Below are positions 1-12,402 of a DNA stretch of 64,000 nt, piece by piece. Every line of letters begins with the position of its first letter. Position 1 is the first letter of the stretch. The notes beneath the pieces are model-generated. The model did not search any database. It worked only from the letters and a program-made list of their open reading frames with translations, and was not told the origin of the DNA. The stretch is from positions 1 through 64,000 of the forward strand of contig AZLU01000190.1 in assembly GCA_002224055.1 (NCBI GenBank), given 5' to 3'. The DNA is from Pezizomycotina sp. ARF18. Taxonomy: Eukaryota; Ascomycota. A program made the position numbers and the translations under genes.

Positions 1-1060
1 CAAAATCAATGTGAAAAATTGGTGTTGAACCGCAATGAAAACAGTAAAACAAGCTTGGGGGAGGAGCATGAAGACCAAAAATGCTATAGGTTGAAGAATC
101 GAGCAAGGGAGAAAAATGAAACGCTCCAGTTTCTGGATTGGCGAACTACATCGAAAAGTGTGATACGTGAAGTCTGGATTCGACGTCAAAGCGGACAAAA
201 AGGTAAATTTCCTTTCTTATCCCCTTTTTTGACTGCCTTCTCAATCTCTCTGCTTGGAGTACGGTTCCCCGTGTTGGGTTTTGAAGTAGAGCCTATCCGA
301 AGGTAAAGTAAAGACGAAAGTTACGCCGACGGCTGTCTGAAGTTGAATTGGGTTTCGTGAGAGGTGGTATCTTATTACTTGGAAGAATTACTCAATTTTC
401 CATAAAAATAAATAAATAAATAAAAAATAAGAGCCGGGTTTCTAAAAAAGCGACGAGCAAATCGTAAGATATATTTATTTAAAATTCGTTTCGACGGTGG
501 ACTCGAGGCGTGGGTGTTCGACAATGGAGTTGCTAGCAGAAGGCCAAATCACACGTTTAAGTAATAATAAGTATATATATTGCGGAATAGCTAAGGTAAA
601 TAAAAATAATACACAGGTAAGTTAGTATAGATTTCTTTTTACTACTTTTCTCGGTGGCCCGTGATTATCCGGACCCGAGAACGCCTTTATACTTTTTTTT
701 TTCTTTTCCTTCTTGCCATTTCATCCATTCTGCTTCACAGGGAATACGCCTACTGATTACACGCTAAACAGGATATAGCACACTATATACTCCCCGGGGG
801 GGGGTTTGTGTTCAAGCGTGAGGTAGCTCCTCACACACTTACTACACATAGCTCCCTAGTTTCTCTTTCACCCTCTTTCCTGCGACAAGTTCGACCTTTT
901 TTTTTCGGGTCACTATTATAAAAAGAAAATGACATTCGGGTATAAGTGTTGCACTTACCATAATGGAAGAGCGAGGGGGAAAAGAAGCAAAAACTTTCTA
1001 AAACGTGCGTCTTTTCTCTCTCATTTTTCTTCGAAGCCCGCTGTAGATGCATGAAGTAAT

Positions 1061-1091
<31 letters not shown>

Positions 1092-1794
1092 CTCGAGTGA
1101 TAGGGATATATTCTTCAACCTATCAGGCCTCCCAAATTCCCCCAAAAGCAAATACTCATCACCCTCCGCGCTTGGAAATATTTGATCAATCCACTCGTCA
1201 TCGCCCATCGAAGGAGGGATTACAGGTACTTACTGTGCCTACTGGTCCTGTACTCTCGTCCTTTCTTGAAACCCATACAGCAAAGCCTTGACATTCTTCC
1301 TTTCCTCTTCCTCCTATCTTCCCTCTTCATACCAATGACCTTTTTCTCTACTCTGCACCGCGACGCCGCTAATTCTCCGCGGACGGGAATAGAGCAATGT
1401 TACACCTCGCTACCCAGGATACTCCGTGCCGAGTAGACAAGAATTTTATATCCTTATCGTCCGTCAAACCTTGGAAAGAGAAATACCCCGTCCCGCTCGT
1501 CTGCTTCTTTTTCTTATTGATTCACTGAGACTATAATTTTTTTTTTCTCACATAGAACAAGAAAGAGGCACAGTTGCCAACCACGTTTTATGGACAGCGA
1601 TCTTTGAGACGTTTAGTGTGAAGGAGTTTACCTGACACGCCATTCACTAGCTACGGTTTTAGCGTAAAAGAATTTGGCTCTACATCTGAAGCTTGCTGGC
1701 GAGAGCCGAAACGAAACTGAGGGTGGGGACGAAAAAGCAATAAGGCAACCAAAAGTAAAAAAATCAAGGCCCTTTCTTTCTACCAAATTCTCTC

Positions 1795-1840
<46 letters not shown>

Positions 1841-2760
1841 AACCTCCAATATCTTCCGCGAGTGAATCGGAGGATGTCCTCAATCCTGCGTTGCCGCCTG
1901 GAGTTTAATATTATTGCAAAGAAACGGAACCCTGATATCGTCCTGTCCCGGATTTTCAGTTTTCTGTTTGCCGAACCGTGGTTCCCTGAAGATCGCGCAA
2001 TTATTCTGTTTCCAAAACACTCCCGATATTGAAATATATTTACTTGGCCAATTAAGCTTCCTCCCCTAGCGCTCCTTTTTCGCCAGATTTTTCTCTTTCT
2101 CTTTCCTTCTTTCTTTCCTTATAGGGTAACAAGGTAGGACCACTTCTTACTGCCATCCGCACAGCGTTTTGGAAAGAGAGCTTAAAAGAAAGCAAGTGGA
2201 AAAGAAAAAAAAAGAAAAGAAAAAAGGAAACATAACAGGATGCGATGAAGAGGTATATTCCGGTCTGTGACGATTGGATTCCTCAATTCGACAAGGTTTC
2301 TTCCTTGCGCGAAAAATTCCGAATTCCGAGGTTTTTTCCCTTGCGTATCTTTTTTTTCCTCCTTGTTTCTGAGCAGATTTCAATCCACTCGTTCGCTAAG
2401 GCCGGGGTTCTCTGTGAGGCGTGGGGCTTTTTTCTTTGGGGCTGTCAACGAAAAAAGAACCCCAGAAACAAAGCGAAAAAGATACATCTACAAAGCTATC
2501 TCACATGCATCATGAATGTTCTTTTTCCTAATTTTCTCAATAGCCAACGGTGCATACGTGTGGGGGGATGGACTAACTACTAACTACACCGCCCGATTTG
2601 CCCACCGTGCATAGCAAATCCATGGGGTTCCATGTGAAGAAGCACCTTGGCTCCGTTCTTTTCTTCCATGGCTTGACTCGACGCGTCTAGAAATTGCGTG
2701 TTTTTTTTTTTTTTTAAGTCACGCTGAGTACAATCAGTTGTCAAAATTTCCACTATAAGA
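1..2760. other. Stretch with no recognisable gene
   Basis: No conserved protein domain is visible on either strand. The DNA is rich in A/T homopolymers: T22 followed directly by A10 near 1059-1090, and a T41 run at 1799-1839. The one coding-like piece is on the minus strand just below 1208, an acidic start (MGDDEWIDQIF...) of about 38 residues that runs into poly-lysine encoded by the T/A tract. It has no recognisable relatives and could be an exon fragment or chance. The frame at 19-306 (+) could be the end of a gene lying outside the window, but it shows no domain. Confidence 0.5.
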
Positions 2761-2827
2761 CAAGTTGTTGAGACCACACCCCCGAAAAGCTGATCAAGTT
2801 GTTGAGACCACACCCCCTAAAGCTGGA
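2761..2827. repeat. Two-copy 34-bp direct repeat
   Basis: Two adjacent copies, 2761-2794 and about 2795-2827. Each starts CAAGTTGTTGAGACCACACC, continues through a C run and ends AAAGCTG. They differ by a few bases around the C run. The embedded TTGAGACCAC also occurs inside the small repeat elements at 24.5 and 30.2 kb. Confidence 0.85.
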
Positions 2828-3744
2828 ACCGCGCATGGAGCTTCCAGAATTAATCGAACAGGTTGCCCTGTTTCTCACAAAGTTTCTGAATGAGAAGAAC
2901 AGTCCAGAATCCTTGGAAACCCGCTTGCTATTGCTTAGAGGTGGTCCGTATTCCCCATATCAGGGTAGCTATTTCACTCACAAACCCCCGAGCACGCTCG
3001 GATGCTCCGACACTAACGGAGAATAGAAGGAAGTAAAAAATATTTTGTGTTGTATATTCGAATAGTTAAGATATAGTATTTAACAAACCCCATCGTCGAA
3101 ATGCAAGATGTGTAATGAAATTCTCCGAGCGGAGAGACGACGCTGAAAGCTGCACCCGTGCGGCTGTGGCAAAGAGAAAAAAAAAAGCCACCTACCTAAA
3201 CGCACGGGTAATGCAACCCACAAACAGTTGACCCGACAATCTGGCTTTAGCTGTTCAGACGAGCTGCAATTGAGTAAATTTATGCATTGTTCCGAGCTTA
3301 AAGGTGGTTTGAAACGGTATGGTATATATAATAAAGTATGTATAATTAGAAACAAAAATAAAATATAAAAAAAAGACGAGGGGCAAAAAAAAAAAAAAAA
3401 ATAGCGACAGTAATCCCTACTAGCAGCAGCTCATTCGCAATAATGTTAAGCCGTATATATTAGCAAAAACTGACTTTGGTGGAATGTAAAGGAGCTAAAC
3501 AACGAGCAGCATCTTCCAACCGAAACAGAAGAGGTGTAAGTAAAAAAAAGCGATATTAATACGCGAACGCGGACATTAAAAAAATGTCGCATACTCAGCG
3601 TGAAGAAGTGATCAAGAAATACGAAATGACGTGAATTAAAGGGAAGATGTCAGATCACCGAAACGAATAAGAGGTAATAACTAACAAGAGGATAAAGTTG
3701 ACAAAAAAGACATATAATACACCGCCAATACATTCCCCCCCCCC

Positions 3745-3786
<42 letters not shown>

Positions 3787-3854
3787 AGAGAGAAAAGGAG
3801 AAACACCGTATAATGCATGAGCAAAAAAAAAAAAAAATCAACGTCAGCATTACT
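2828..3854. other. Intergenic stretch downstream of the RhoGAP gene
   Basis: No domain recognised. A frame at 2835-3026 (+), starting MELPELIEQVALF, reads smoothly for about 63 residues, but I do not recognise it and it has no codon or context support. The rest is AT-rich, with short A runs at 3369-3402 and a compound C/A homopolymer at 3735-3782. Confidence 0.45.
3735..3782. repeat. Compound homopolymer C11-A37
   Basis: Eleven C are followed immediately by about 37 A on the plus strand. It lies just beyond the 3' end of the minus-strand RhoGAP gene, where it reads T37-G11. Confidence 0.9.
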
Positions 3855-6745
3855 CTAGAAACTGAAAACTACCTGCGGTAGAACGTGCTTAATCATTTCG
3901 AAAATTTCGAAGGTATTCTGAAGGATGGTTTCCACAACAACATTGTGCCATTGCATATTTGCCATTTGCTGTTTGTATTGGACCCGAGAAGTGTTGGTCC
4001 GAAGCATATAGCAGGTTCCAGACGTCATCTTGTTGACATCTGAGTTCTGCATGACTCGGTTAAGATGCTGTGAAGATGGGTCTCCAGTCAGCTTCTCCAG
4101 TAAAAAATAATATAAAAAATATACGTTTCGAAGCCTACCAGAATCAATGCACGGATGGTAGCATAATTCGCATCCGAAGCCTATTTATAGTTCGTGTATG
4201 GAATCTCTGGCGTTGCTCCTTATCGGTTATTTCTAATTGAAGGGGAAATTTTTGTTAATTACGTTTCTTACGATTACTTTTTGCCGCAGATTACGAAATG
4301 TAACTTACGAGCTGCTTTGATAAAGTCATCGTAGAGTTCGTAGGTAAGTAACGGATCAGGAAGCTCGCGGAGAACTGTTTCAGGACAGAGGCAACGCTGT
4401 TCACATTCCTGAAAGAAGTCCCCGGGTTACGGAAATCGACCCTGGACGGATCTAAATAAACAACCATTCATAGTTAATCAGAAAAGCCGTTCAATCGAAA
4501 GGAGGAAAAAAAAAAGGTTGTAAGTTCGTGCAAATTTGCCAAATACCATTATCGAATATATTCTTGATCTTCTAACATGAGAATTAGCTCCTGGATGACG
4601 GTATATTCCTTCAGTATTCAACCCAAATAGATCGACCGCTTGCATACATTGTGACACGACAGTTTGGCACCGCATGGCCATCACGAAGCAGAAGCGCATC
4701 AAGCGGTACGCCGAACAGCGGTCGTGTCGCGGCAGATTCCCAGCATCCCGACAGGGCTCTGCCGACGCAGTGCTGTTGCTGCTGTTGCTGCTGCACTAAG
4801 CGTTGTTGTGTGTTTGCTGGCCCAAAGGAAACTGGGTAGGGGACTGGGTTGTTGCTGCTGTTGCTGTTGCTGAGGAGACTGTGGCTGTGCTGCTGCTGCT
4901 GCTGCTGCTGCTGGTATTGCGGCTGATATTTGTGAAGACTGTATGCTTGCTGAGGTTGCACGGCTGAGAAGGTCCACTTCTGTTATCAAACGTGTCCTCC
5001 AAAGCCTGGTTGTTGTTGCTTCTGCGGTGGGGCGTTGTCGGAGACGCAAGAGGTTTTGAGGAAGAAATCCTTGAACCGGGGGCTCCTTGAGGTGATGGGA
5101 CGTTATGCGGAACTGCTGCTGCTGCTGCTGAGGGGGTAAGTTGTTGGTAACTTTGAAGTTGCTGTTGAGGTGGCTGAGGGCTGCGGTCCCTGAGGATATT
5201 GTGGCCAGCTTGTCCCTGAACTGCCCACCCTGCTGCTGCGACGCCTGACCACCAGATGGTTGTTGAGAATACATAAGCGCAGCATTCCTTTCGTACTTGA
5301 ACTCTGTCGAGCTAGGATCGGCTGGTAGCCTTTTTGGGATTCCCTTTGGGCAAATTCGAGGATGGATTTCTCTAGGTCCAGGTCGTTGTTGATTCGCGTA
5401 CGAATCCGCGAGTCCTGGTCCCGTTGTGTCTCCGGGTTGTGTCGTTTTGAGAGGACTTATGCAGAGCCCATCGTTCAGCACGAGCTTCTCATTGAGGGAA
5501 GCGAAGCGTTGAAGCTGCAAGGAAAGTCCGGTATCAACATTCAGAGATCAAGGATTTAAGCGCACTGATAGCCTGCGGACGGGCGCCTCCGAAACCTCCT
5601 TTTGCACCGAATTTGCCTGTATAACCAGGCGCTGGTATTCGCTGTCGGCTGCTTCCAGCTTCCGCTTTATCTCTTCTCGTGTGCGCCACGGACCTCGCAC
5701 TCCCAGCCCAAATGGTAAACCGGTCCTAGCTTGGCCGCTCTGATGCGCTCATATTCTTCGACAAGGCTGTCGTACCTAGCCTTGCATTTTCCATCTGCTG
5801 GACGGCATCCGTATCCTCCTCGAGCAACTGACAAGAATGCTTCCAGTCTTTTCTACCCCTATCCATGTTATGACCAATTCCAGCAAATCCTCCTGCATCT
5901 GGTAGAGAGCGGTAGCAAACGTCACTCCATTTCTGCTATGCGATCGTGAATTGTTTTGCCTTGTAGAAGGATTCGAAGTATGTTCCTTGCCTACCCGAGT
6001 CAGCCGCTGTAATGACTCGTGGGTAAAGCTTGCAAAGCTTCTTCAGACCTGAATTATCCGATATGGGATGACGATTTAGCCCACGGTTTCCGACAAAACT
6101 ATTTCCAGGATATCACAGAGAGCTCCTCTTTCTTTATTTAGCATTGGGGTCTGTTGGATCGTACCAGTGGCGCGGTCTTCTTCAATCACCGCCCTTTTCT
6201 TGAGAAACCGGAAAGTCCTAAACACCGAAAGAAAAAAAGAAAAGTCAGATTTCCATTACCGAATCGCGCCGTTATCTGGTTCTTGTTTCTATTTTAAAAA
6301 AGATAAAAAGGGTCGCGGGTCCTTTACTCTGCAGGAAACAATGGATTGTCTAAGCCGCATCAACAACGCATTCCACGCCAACCTAAATAGAAAATCGTCA
6401 GCCAAAAATATTCTCTTGCCGTAGATTTTCGCATTGCTGTCGGTATTCATTCGTTTTTCGAAACACTGGGGGGGTTTCAAAGCACCTCCGACTGCAGAAT
6501 CTTGTCGACGCGCTGGGAGTCAGGTCCTGCACTCTTGTTGAGTGGGCCAGCGCCGGCCGCACCGCTGGGCACTGTGCCGTTTGACTGAGACACGTTACCG
6601 TCGTTTGCTGTGCTGCCACTGCGAAAGAACATCGACGCTGCTCTTGATCGTATCCGTTCTTTCAATTTTTGGTCCTGGAACTCGAGTTGCTGCGATATAA
6701 CCTTATTTTGTCGCGGCTGTTCGAGAAAGAAACGTTCTGCGTTAC
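3855..6745 (-). CDS. RGD1: F-BAR / RhoGAP protein (Rgd1 type)
   Basis: GTPase-activating protein for Rho GTPases, coupled to a membrane-curving F-BAR domain; family members act in cell polarity, actin and cell-wall signalling. Seen from N to C: a low-complexity head (6745-6485) ending QRVDKILQSEV; F-BAR segments (FLKKRAVIEED near 6200, FATALYQMQEDLLELV near 5890, LQRFASLNEKLVLNDGL near 5510); a Gln-rich linker (5280-4800, several CAG/CTG runs); then RhoGAP with FGVPLDALLLRDGHAVP (about 4720), the arginine-finger motif GLNTEGIYRHPGANSHV (about 4600), ELPDPLLTYELYDDFIKAA (about 4340) and the C-terminal VVETILQNTFEIFEM (about 3900). Several introns; the N-terminal exon follows a poly-T acceptor at 6746, so the true start lies further upstream and is unresolved. 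Several one-base frame breaks occur, as in the neighbours. Domain order and wording match fungal Rgd1 closely. Confidence 0.88.
4800..5285 (-). repeat. CAG/CTG triplet runs coding polyglutamine
   Basis: Several short CAG-type triplet runs (about 4770-4795, 4850-4872, 4888-4915, 5110-5132) in the linker of the RhoGAP gene. They encode Gln on the minus strand, or Ala/Ser in shifted frames. They look like ordinary length-variable low complexity between the F-BAR and RhoGAP domains. Confidence 0.8.
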
Positions 6746-8333
6746 GTGGTGAGAGAGAGAAAAAAAAAAAAAAAAAAAAAAGAAAAAAGAAAGATATAGG
6801 GATCTTATTACTACTATTATTATATTAATCTGCTTTTCTGCAGGGATGTCCTTGGGATCTTGGGCGATTCTCGAACCAAAGAACGAAACGCCGAAGAAAG
6901 ATATCTCTCGAATGAATAATATAAGGGGGAAATAAAAGGACAGAGCGAGAAAAAGAGGGAGGAGAACGAGAAGTCTTTCTATCAAGGGAGTAATTATTAT
7001 TTATGAATTTATGATTGTTATTTTGTTTACACAAGAAAAAGAAAGTGGTCGACAGGCAGCGAAGGAGAAGAGAGGGGGAAAAATGATTGGGGGATTTCCG
7101 CTGGACGAGGCTGTGAGACTGCAGCCGTAGGAACGGCAACTCGGTATGTACATATTAAGATCATATAGAAGTACAAGTAACAAACAGGACAGGACACTGC
7201 TACATACGGGGTAATTATAACGAAGGACCTTAGTAATCTTTTTTATTGGTCTCTTATGCAAGGAACTTTCTGCGCAGATGTAAAGAAGGGAGCCATGGAA
7301 CAGACCAGTAGTGCTTTCTTATAGGTACGAGGTCTTTGTTTTTTTTTTTTTTTTTTTTTTTTTCCTTTTCTCCCAGGGAAATTAGCGAGGCAAATTACTG
7401 ATATTTAAAACCTCCTTCCGTTCATGAACGAATTATTATTAAGACGATACCTGCATACTTATCCAAGTATCTACTCTAGTATCTATACAAGAGAGATATT
7501 TTGTTGATGTTGGTCAAGTAAGTATATTTTGCCTTGTTAACATATCTATATACAATAAAGGCCTCCCTATTTATCCTAAATTATCGGTGATTCCTTTTAT
7601 CATTTCATGCTCACGACAATCGTGATCAAAGATCTCTATCTTCTTTGCGAGTCCTTCTGATATAGGTTGATATACCCCTCCCCACAATCGCATGATAGTG
7701 AGATTACGTGAACGGGAGTATCGCTAGAATAGAAACAGGGGCGAAACGCAATCTCAAAAAAATATAAAAGGATCGATAATAATACCACGATCAATCGATT
7801 AAAGGAGACAAGGGGGGGTTATAAGTAAACTATAACGTGGCTTGCGTGGAGAAGTTTCAGGACAAGTTGACTTATAAATTTATCAGGCGAAAATAAATAT
7901 ATAAATAATAACTATAAAAAACAAAAAAAAAAACAAAAAAAGAAGAAAGAAAGAAAGAAAGGGAGGGAAAAATAGCGATATATACGAATTGAGAAATCTC
8001 CGAAAGCCCGATAGAGGTGCTTCAGTCGTGATTTCGCGATAAAATTAGAATAAATACAACGAAATAAATAAGTCTCTTATACTTAAGTGGCTCTATAACG
8101 CGCAAGCAAATGATAATAACATTTATCGGCTGATCAGACGAATTTATGGACCGATAGTGATAGTGATATAAAAAAACATGTTTCTATTATAATTATTATT
8201 AGCTTTACTTAAGTAAAGTGTTAAAAGTACGCTTAAAAGAAAAAATCCAAATATTTCACTAAATAAACAAGCATACACAAAGCAACGAATGGAATCTGTT
8301 TCCGAGTTCTTCAAAGGTAAATCGCCTCGTGGC
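6746..8333. other. Upstream region of RGD1, no gene recognised
   Basis: Lies between the 5' end of RGD1 and the 3' end of the UBX gene, both minus strand. It probably holds the RGD1 first exon(s), promoter and 5' UTR. Poly-A at about 6760-6781 (poly-T on the coding strand), T25 at about 7339-7363 and (GAAA)n at about 7940-7960. The frame near 6840-6900 on the minus strand (RIAQDPKDIPAEKQ) might be part of an upstream exon, but I cannot place it. Confidence 0.5.
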
Positions 8334-10302
8334 CTAGTTATCATCTCCGTCGCTTTCATTCTTAATCTTAGGAGGTGGTATGGTGTCCAGCTACACGTAA
8401 ATGAACGACATTAGCGGCGGGAAGAAAAAAAGCGAGGAAAGATAATTGGAAAGCTTAAATCCCGCGTTCTTACCTGATTGCCATTATACCATTCATTCTT
8501 GCTATTGTCGCTATCGGTATCATGTAATGTCCGTATCCTCCTTTTAGCTTTCGCTTCGGAAGCAGCCCTTGAACTTGCGCCGGTGGCCGTTTCAGCCGTC
8601 GCACTCGCTTCCGATTTCTCTCCCGGTTCTTCTCTAGAGCCTTCTTGGTTGTTCTCATTAATGCCTATACAAAGAGAGATCTTATAACGTTCCAAATGGC
8701 CAAGAAATCCCGACAAGCCAGTTCGTGCCAATTGGATATGCCGACGAAGCCCTACTCCGGCAGGGACTAAGATAATGATGCGTTTGGTGTAAGACCAAGC
8801 TCCAGAGGCTGGAAGTTTCTGAATCAATAGGTTTCGAGGGCTGAGGTGGTCGAAGGATACGTATTTGTACGGATAGTCCCCATCTGTGCGATTCTGAAGA
8901 ATTATAAGCAGAGCTGACTTTCAAGGGAAATAACCATTTGCCTTACCTTATCTAACCAACTACGGACATCGCGAGCGACACTTCCCTCCGAAGGAAAACG
9001 CCCACGGACGTTGCTTCCATCGAGCAACCTAAAGGAAAGGGCACACTGATCACTGCACTGGACCGCTTTTCCTTTTCCTTTCCCCTTTCTGGTGTTGACG
9101 ATGCTGGTGTTTCGTCCTGCCCTGACTCTGCGGCAAGTGCCTGCTCCTGCATCTTCCGCATCTGCTCTCTGTACTTGCGCTCCTGCTTATCTGCTTCGAT
9201 CTGACCCAAAACCCTCTTTCGTTCTTCAACGGCCCATTCCTTCCGCTTCTTCTGCTCTGCAATGTATGCGAGCTGCCCGCGCTCTTTCGCCTTTTCTACG
9301 GCTTCTGCGCGTGCTTTCGTCCTTCCTCTCATCTTCTCCCTTTCCTTCTCTGCCTCTAAATTTTCTTCTCCCGCTTCTCCCTTAGCTGTGCGAGCCTCGC
9401 CCTCGTCCCTTCCGCAAGCGCGGCTATCCCTGCGGCCTGTGTGGCAGCCGAATCTGCAGCCGGAGGAGCGTCATGTGTCGAAGAAGTCCCGATGTCGTAG
9501 TGGAGGCGTTCGGTGTGAGTTCCGGGTCTTCCATAGCTGAAGAATCGCCGGATTCCAATTGCTCAGCCTCAATAGCCCTTTGTCTTTGCTGGAGCTCTTG
9601 GACCTTCCTGCGAGTTTCCTCCGCTAGAGCTGCGACCCGTGCTGCCTGACGCTGTGAATTCGTCGAAGAGGAACCCGCACCTGCACCTTCGCCTTCACTT
9701 TCTCCTTGTTGCACTAGCTTTTCATGCGTCTCGCGAGCTATTTGATCAATACGGGCGAAACGTCAGGTGGTAGACTCGGAGCGATCGCAGATGACAGCTT
9801 GTGGATCAGATCTTCCTTCTTAACGTCATTGTTTATTACGTCCGTCGCCGCTCCATTCCTACGAAGAGAAAGAGCGATTTACATTTGTTAGCCTGTTTTG
9901 TATATAAGCCCCAAAAACAGTAACTTTCGTGAATTTCCTTACTTTATCACAGCAATTACTGGAAATGAGGTCATCGGTATGAAGGCGGCCAGGTTGCTGG
10001 CTTCTGGAGTTCCGGCAATTAACCTAACCGTTACGGCGTCGGAGGATAGTCTTGGAGCAATCTGTAAAGATAAATTTTGGTCAATCACAGCCATTCTACG
10101 AAATTACTTAGGAAGCTTTGGGAAGAGAGGGAGAGGGAGCGAGAAATCACAAACGAACCTCTTCATCATTAAGGTAGTCTTCTTCCCACGTTTTAGACTG
10201 CTCCTCCTCATCCGTTATGAAGCAGACCAATGGCTTCTGTACAGTAATGGACTGCGCTATGGCCCTTTCCACAGGTCCGACGAAGAATATTGATCTCGTC
10301 AT
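8334..10302 (-). CDS. UBX-domain protein with N-terminal thioredoxin-like domain (UBXN4/Ubx type)
   Basis: Predicted Cdc48/p97 adaptor; UBX domains dock on the Cdc48 N-domain, and relatives with this layout work in ER-associated or proteasomal degradation. Start chosen at 10302: MTRSIFFVGPVERAIAQ opens a UAS/thioredoxin-like fold (PLVCFITDEEEQSKTWEEDY, then after an intron APRLSSDAVTVRLIAGT and FIPMTSFPVIAVIK). A long charged coiled-coil region rich in Glu, Arg, Lys and Gln follows (9710-9070). The UBX domain begins FRLLDGSNVRGRFPSEGSV (about 9030-8970) and continues DGDYPYKYVSFDHLSPRN after an intron (about 8890). The last exon codes LDTIPPPKIKNESDGDDN then stop at 8334. One or two frame breaks lie in the coiled coil. 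It is divergent from SHY1 across 620 bp. The fold assignment is firm; the exact orthologue is not. Confidence 0.85.
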
Positions 10303-10922
10303 GGCGTGTGTACTTATTTCGTTCGCAGTCTCGTTTCGCGACCTTCGCGACTGTAGTTCGATAAGGCTTTGGCAAAACCAAAGAACCCGAAAAGACTCAA
10401 AACACCTGAGTATGAACAGAAGGGGTGAGAATATATGTAGGGAGATAAAGAAGGTACTTAAGTAAGATATAGAACTGTTCTAAAAGGGCGGGGAATGTGA
10501 TGCGTGATTATGACGAAGGGGGTTTTAAACACCTTTTACTCTATTTTTAGGGAAATGGAAATGGTGTTCAGAAAAAAAGGAGTTAGTTGCCCATGAGGTT
10601 CCCCGCGGTTGAAAGTTAAGAAGGCGAGACAAGTGGGAATGATAATGCATGCTTTTCGAGGGTCACCACCAAAATTAACGCAATAAAAAAAAAAAAAAAA
10701 AAAAAAGGGTGGGCAGATACTCTTTTTTCTTCTTTTTGTTAGAATCGTCAAGCAAAAAGCCCGCCAAGTCCATGATGCTAAACTCGCTTCGGACGACGAC
10801 AAATTGAAATTCCTCAATTGGATAATCAGCAATTGAGAATTCCACAAAAAAACATTCCTTTGAGAGCCCCGAGCCTCTTAAACGACATCTCCTTGTAACA
10901 TCAAGAGGAGGAGACGGCTGCG
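10303..10922. promoter_or_regulatory. Divergent intergenic region between the UBX gene and SHY1
   Basis: 620 bp between two start codons on opposite strands, so it must hold both promoters. An A24 run at 10684-10707 is the main feature. No TATA box or other site stands out clearly. Confidence 0.55.
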
Positions 10923-12170
10923 ATGGCACCACTTCTAGGTCTAGCGACCGCCCTACGTTCCTCAAGAATCTGCTCATCATGTTTCCAAAAACTATACCAG
11001 AGCAGCAGCAGCAGCGCATCCCGAGCTCTCGCCTCCAATTCCCGCATCGCACAGCGCGTATCCAAGCGCTTCATCCACGAACCCTCTACCGCGGAGCGGA
11101 AAGCGTTGCAGCAGGAGCACAAAGAATTCATGTCCGTCCTCGACCAGCAGCCCCGCCTCGTCCAGGTCCAAGGAACGAAACGGCGGCACGGACCGGGAAT
11201 CATACTACTCGCGCTTATCCCATAACGGCGTTCGCGTTGGGGACGTGGCAGGTGCAGCGGTTAGAGTGGAAGACGATATTAATCGCGAAGCTGGAGGACC
11301 AGCTATCACGCCCTCCTTGCCGTTGCCGCCGCGGCTTGATCCGACGGCCGTGCCCGAGTTCGACCACAGGCGCGTATATACCCGCGCGTATACCGGCACG
11401 ATCAGGAGATGCTTATTGGTCCACGTATACGTGAGGGTGTGAACGGGTACATCGTCGTCACGCCGCTGGAGAGGAAGGATTCGCTGGATACAGGCCTACC
11501 CGACGGGCAAGGAAACGGGACAAAGGAGGTAGTACGATATTGGTCAACAGAGGGTGGATAAGCAAAGACCTGGCGAACCAACAAATACGGCGGAAAATTG
11601 GAGGGGAAGCTGCGCTACCAACGGAGAAGTGCTGGTCGAGGGGCTGCTGAGGAGGCCGTTCAAGAAAAACATGTTCACGCCGAGCAATAAACCGGAGAAT
11701 GGGCAATTTTATTTCCCTGACGTAGAGGAGATGGCAAAATGGACTGGAGCGCAGCCCGTCTGGATGGAGGAGACATTCGGTATACCCTTACGCCTTTGAG
11801 AAGAATATCCTGGACGTAATGAGGTGCTAATAGATGGCGTGTGGCAGAAACCGAGCTGTTCGAAATGTTAAATCGGCAATCAAAGGAATCCCCATAGGAA
11901 GACCGGCGGAAGTCGAGCTGCGAAATACACATCTTCAATATATCGTCACATGGTGAGCTGATTACCTCTCCGTTTGCAATAAAATATCCCATCAAAGGGA
12001 AAAGCTAAATCAAGTGGGCCAATAAAGTATCCCCTGTTGAAAAATGAGTGCTAATAATGATATGCAGGTACGCTTTGAGTGCTGCCACCTCAGTCATGTT
12101 TTACATGGTTTTGAAGAAACCCCCGCGGGAGCTTTCAAGAAAGATCAGACATTCTAGCGATTGGGCCTGA
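10923..12170 (+). CDS. SHY1: SURF1 / Shy1, cytochrome c oxidase assembly factor
   Basis: Mitochondrial inner-membrane factor for assembly of complex IV (Cox1 maturation). The N-terminus (MAPLLGLATALRSSRICSSC...) is basic and Ser/Arg-rich like a mitochondrial presequence. After it come the first transmembrane segment and SURF1 signature, ITAFALGTWQVQRLEWK (about 11223), then EFDHRRVY (11361), GVNGYIVVTPLERKD (11437), ILVNRGWISKDLANQQ (11536), VEGLLRRPFKKNMFTP (11634) and WTGAQPVWMEETF (11742). The second membrane segment, YALSAATSVMFYMVLKKPP, lies after an intron at 11953-12067 and the protein ends HSSDWA then stop. At least five one-base breaks lie at short C or G runs (for example near 11222 and 11312), consistent with sequencing indels rather than decay. 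It converges on CENP-T, 232 bp between stops. Confidence 0.93.
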
Positions 12171-12402
12171 TAAAATGATGCTATAAATATATATTTCTGT
12201 TCAATATGTAGATAAGAACTGTACGGAACGGAGATGAGCATATCCACGTGCATTCATGTATAAAATACGACAAAGTACCAAATTCCATTGAGCGCCGATT
12301 CCTTGCAACATCTAAACAAATTCATCTGTAACCAACCTCCCGTTTCAGCATTCTAAGAATGCTATACTAATTGAGTAAAAGGGGTGAAAGAGCGAGAGAA
12401 CA

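Noticed and set aside
831-1208. 125-residue minus-strand frame with poly-lysine
   Set aside because: About a third is coded by a homopolymer and low-complexity DNA; only the first 38 residues look coding, too short to call.
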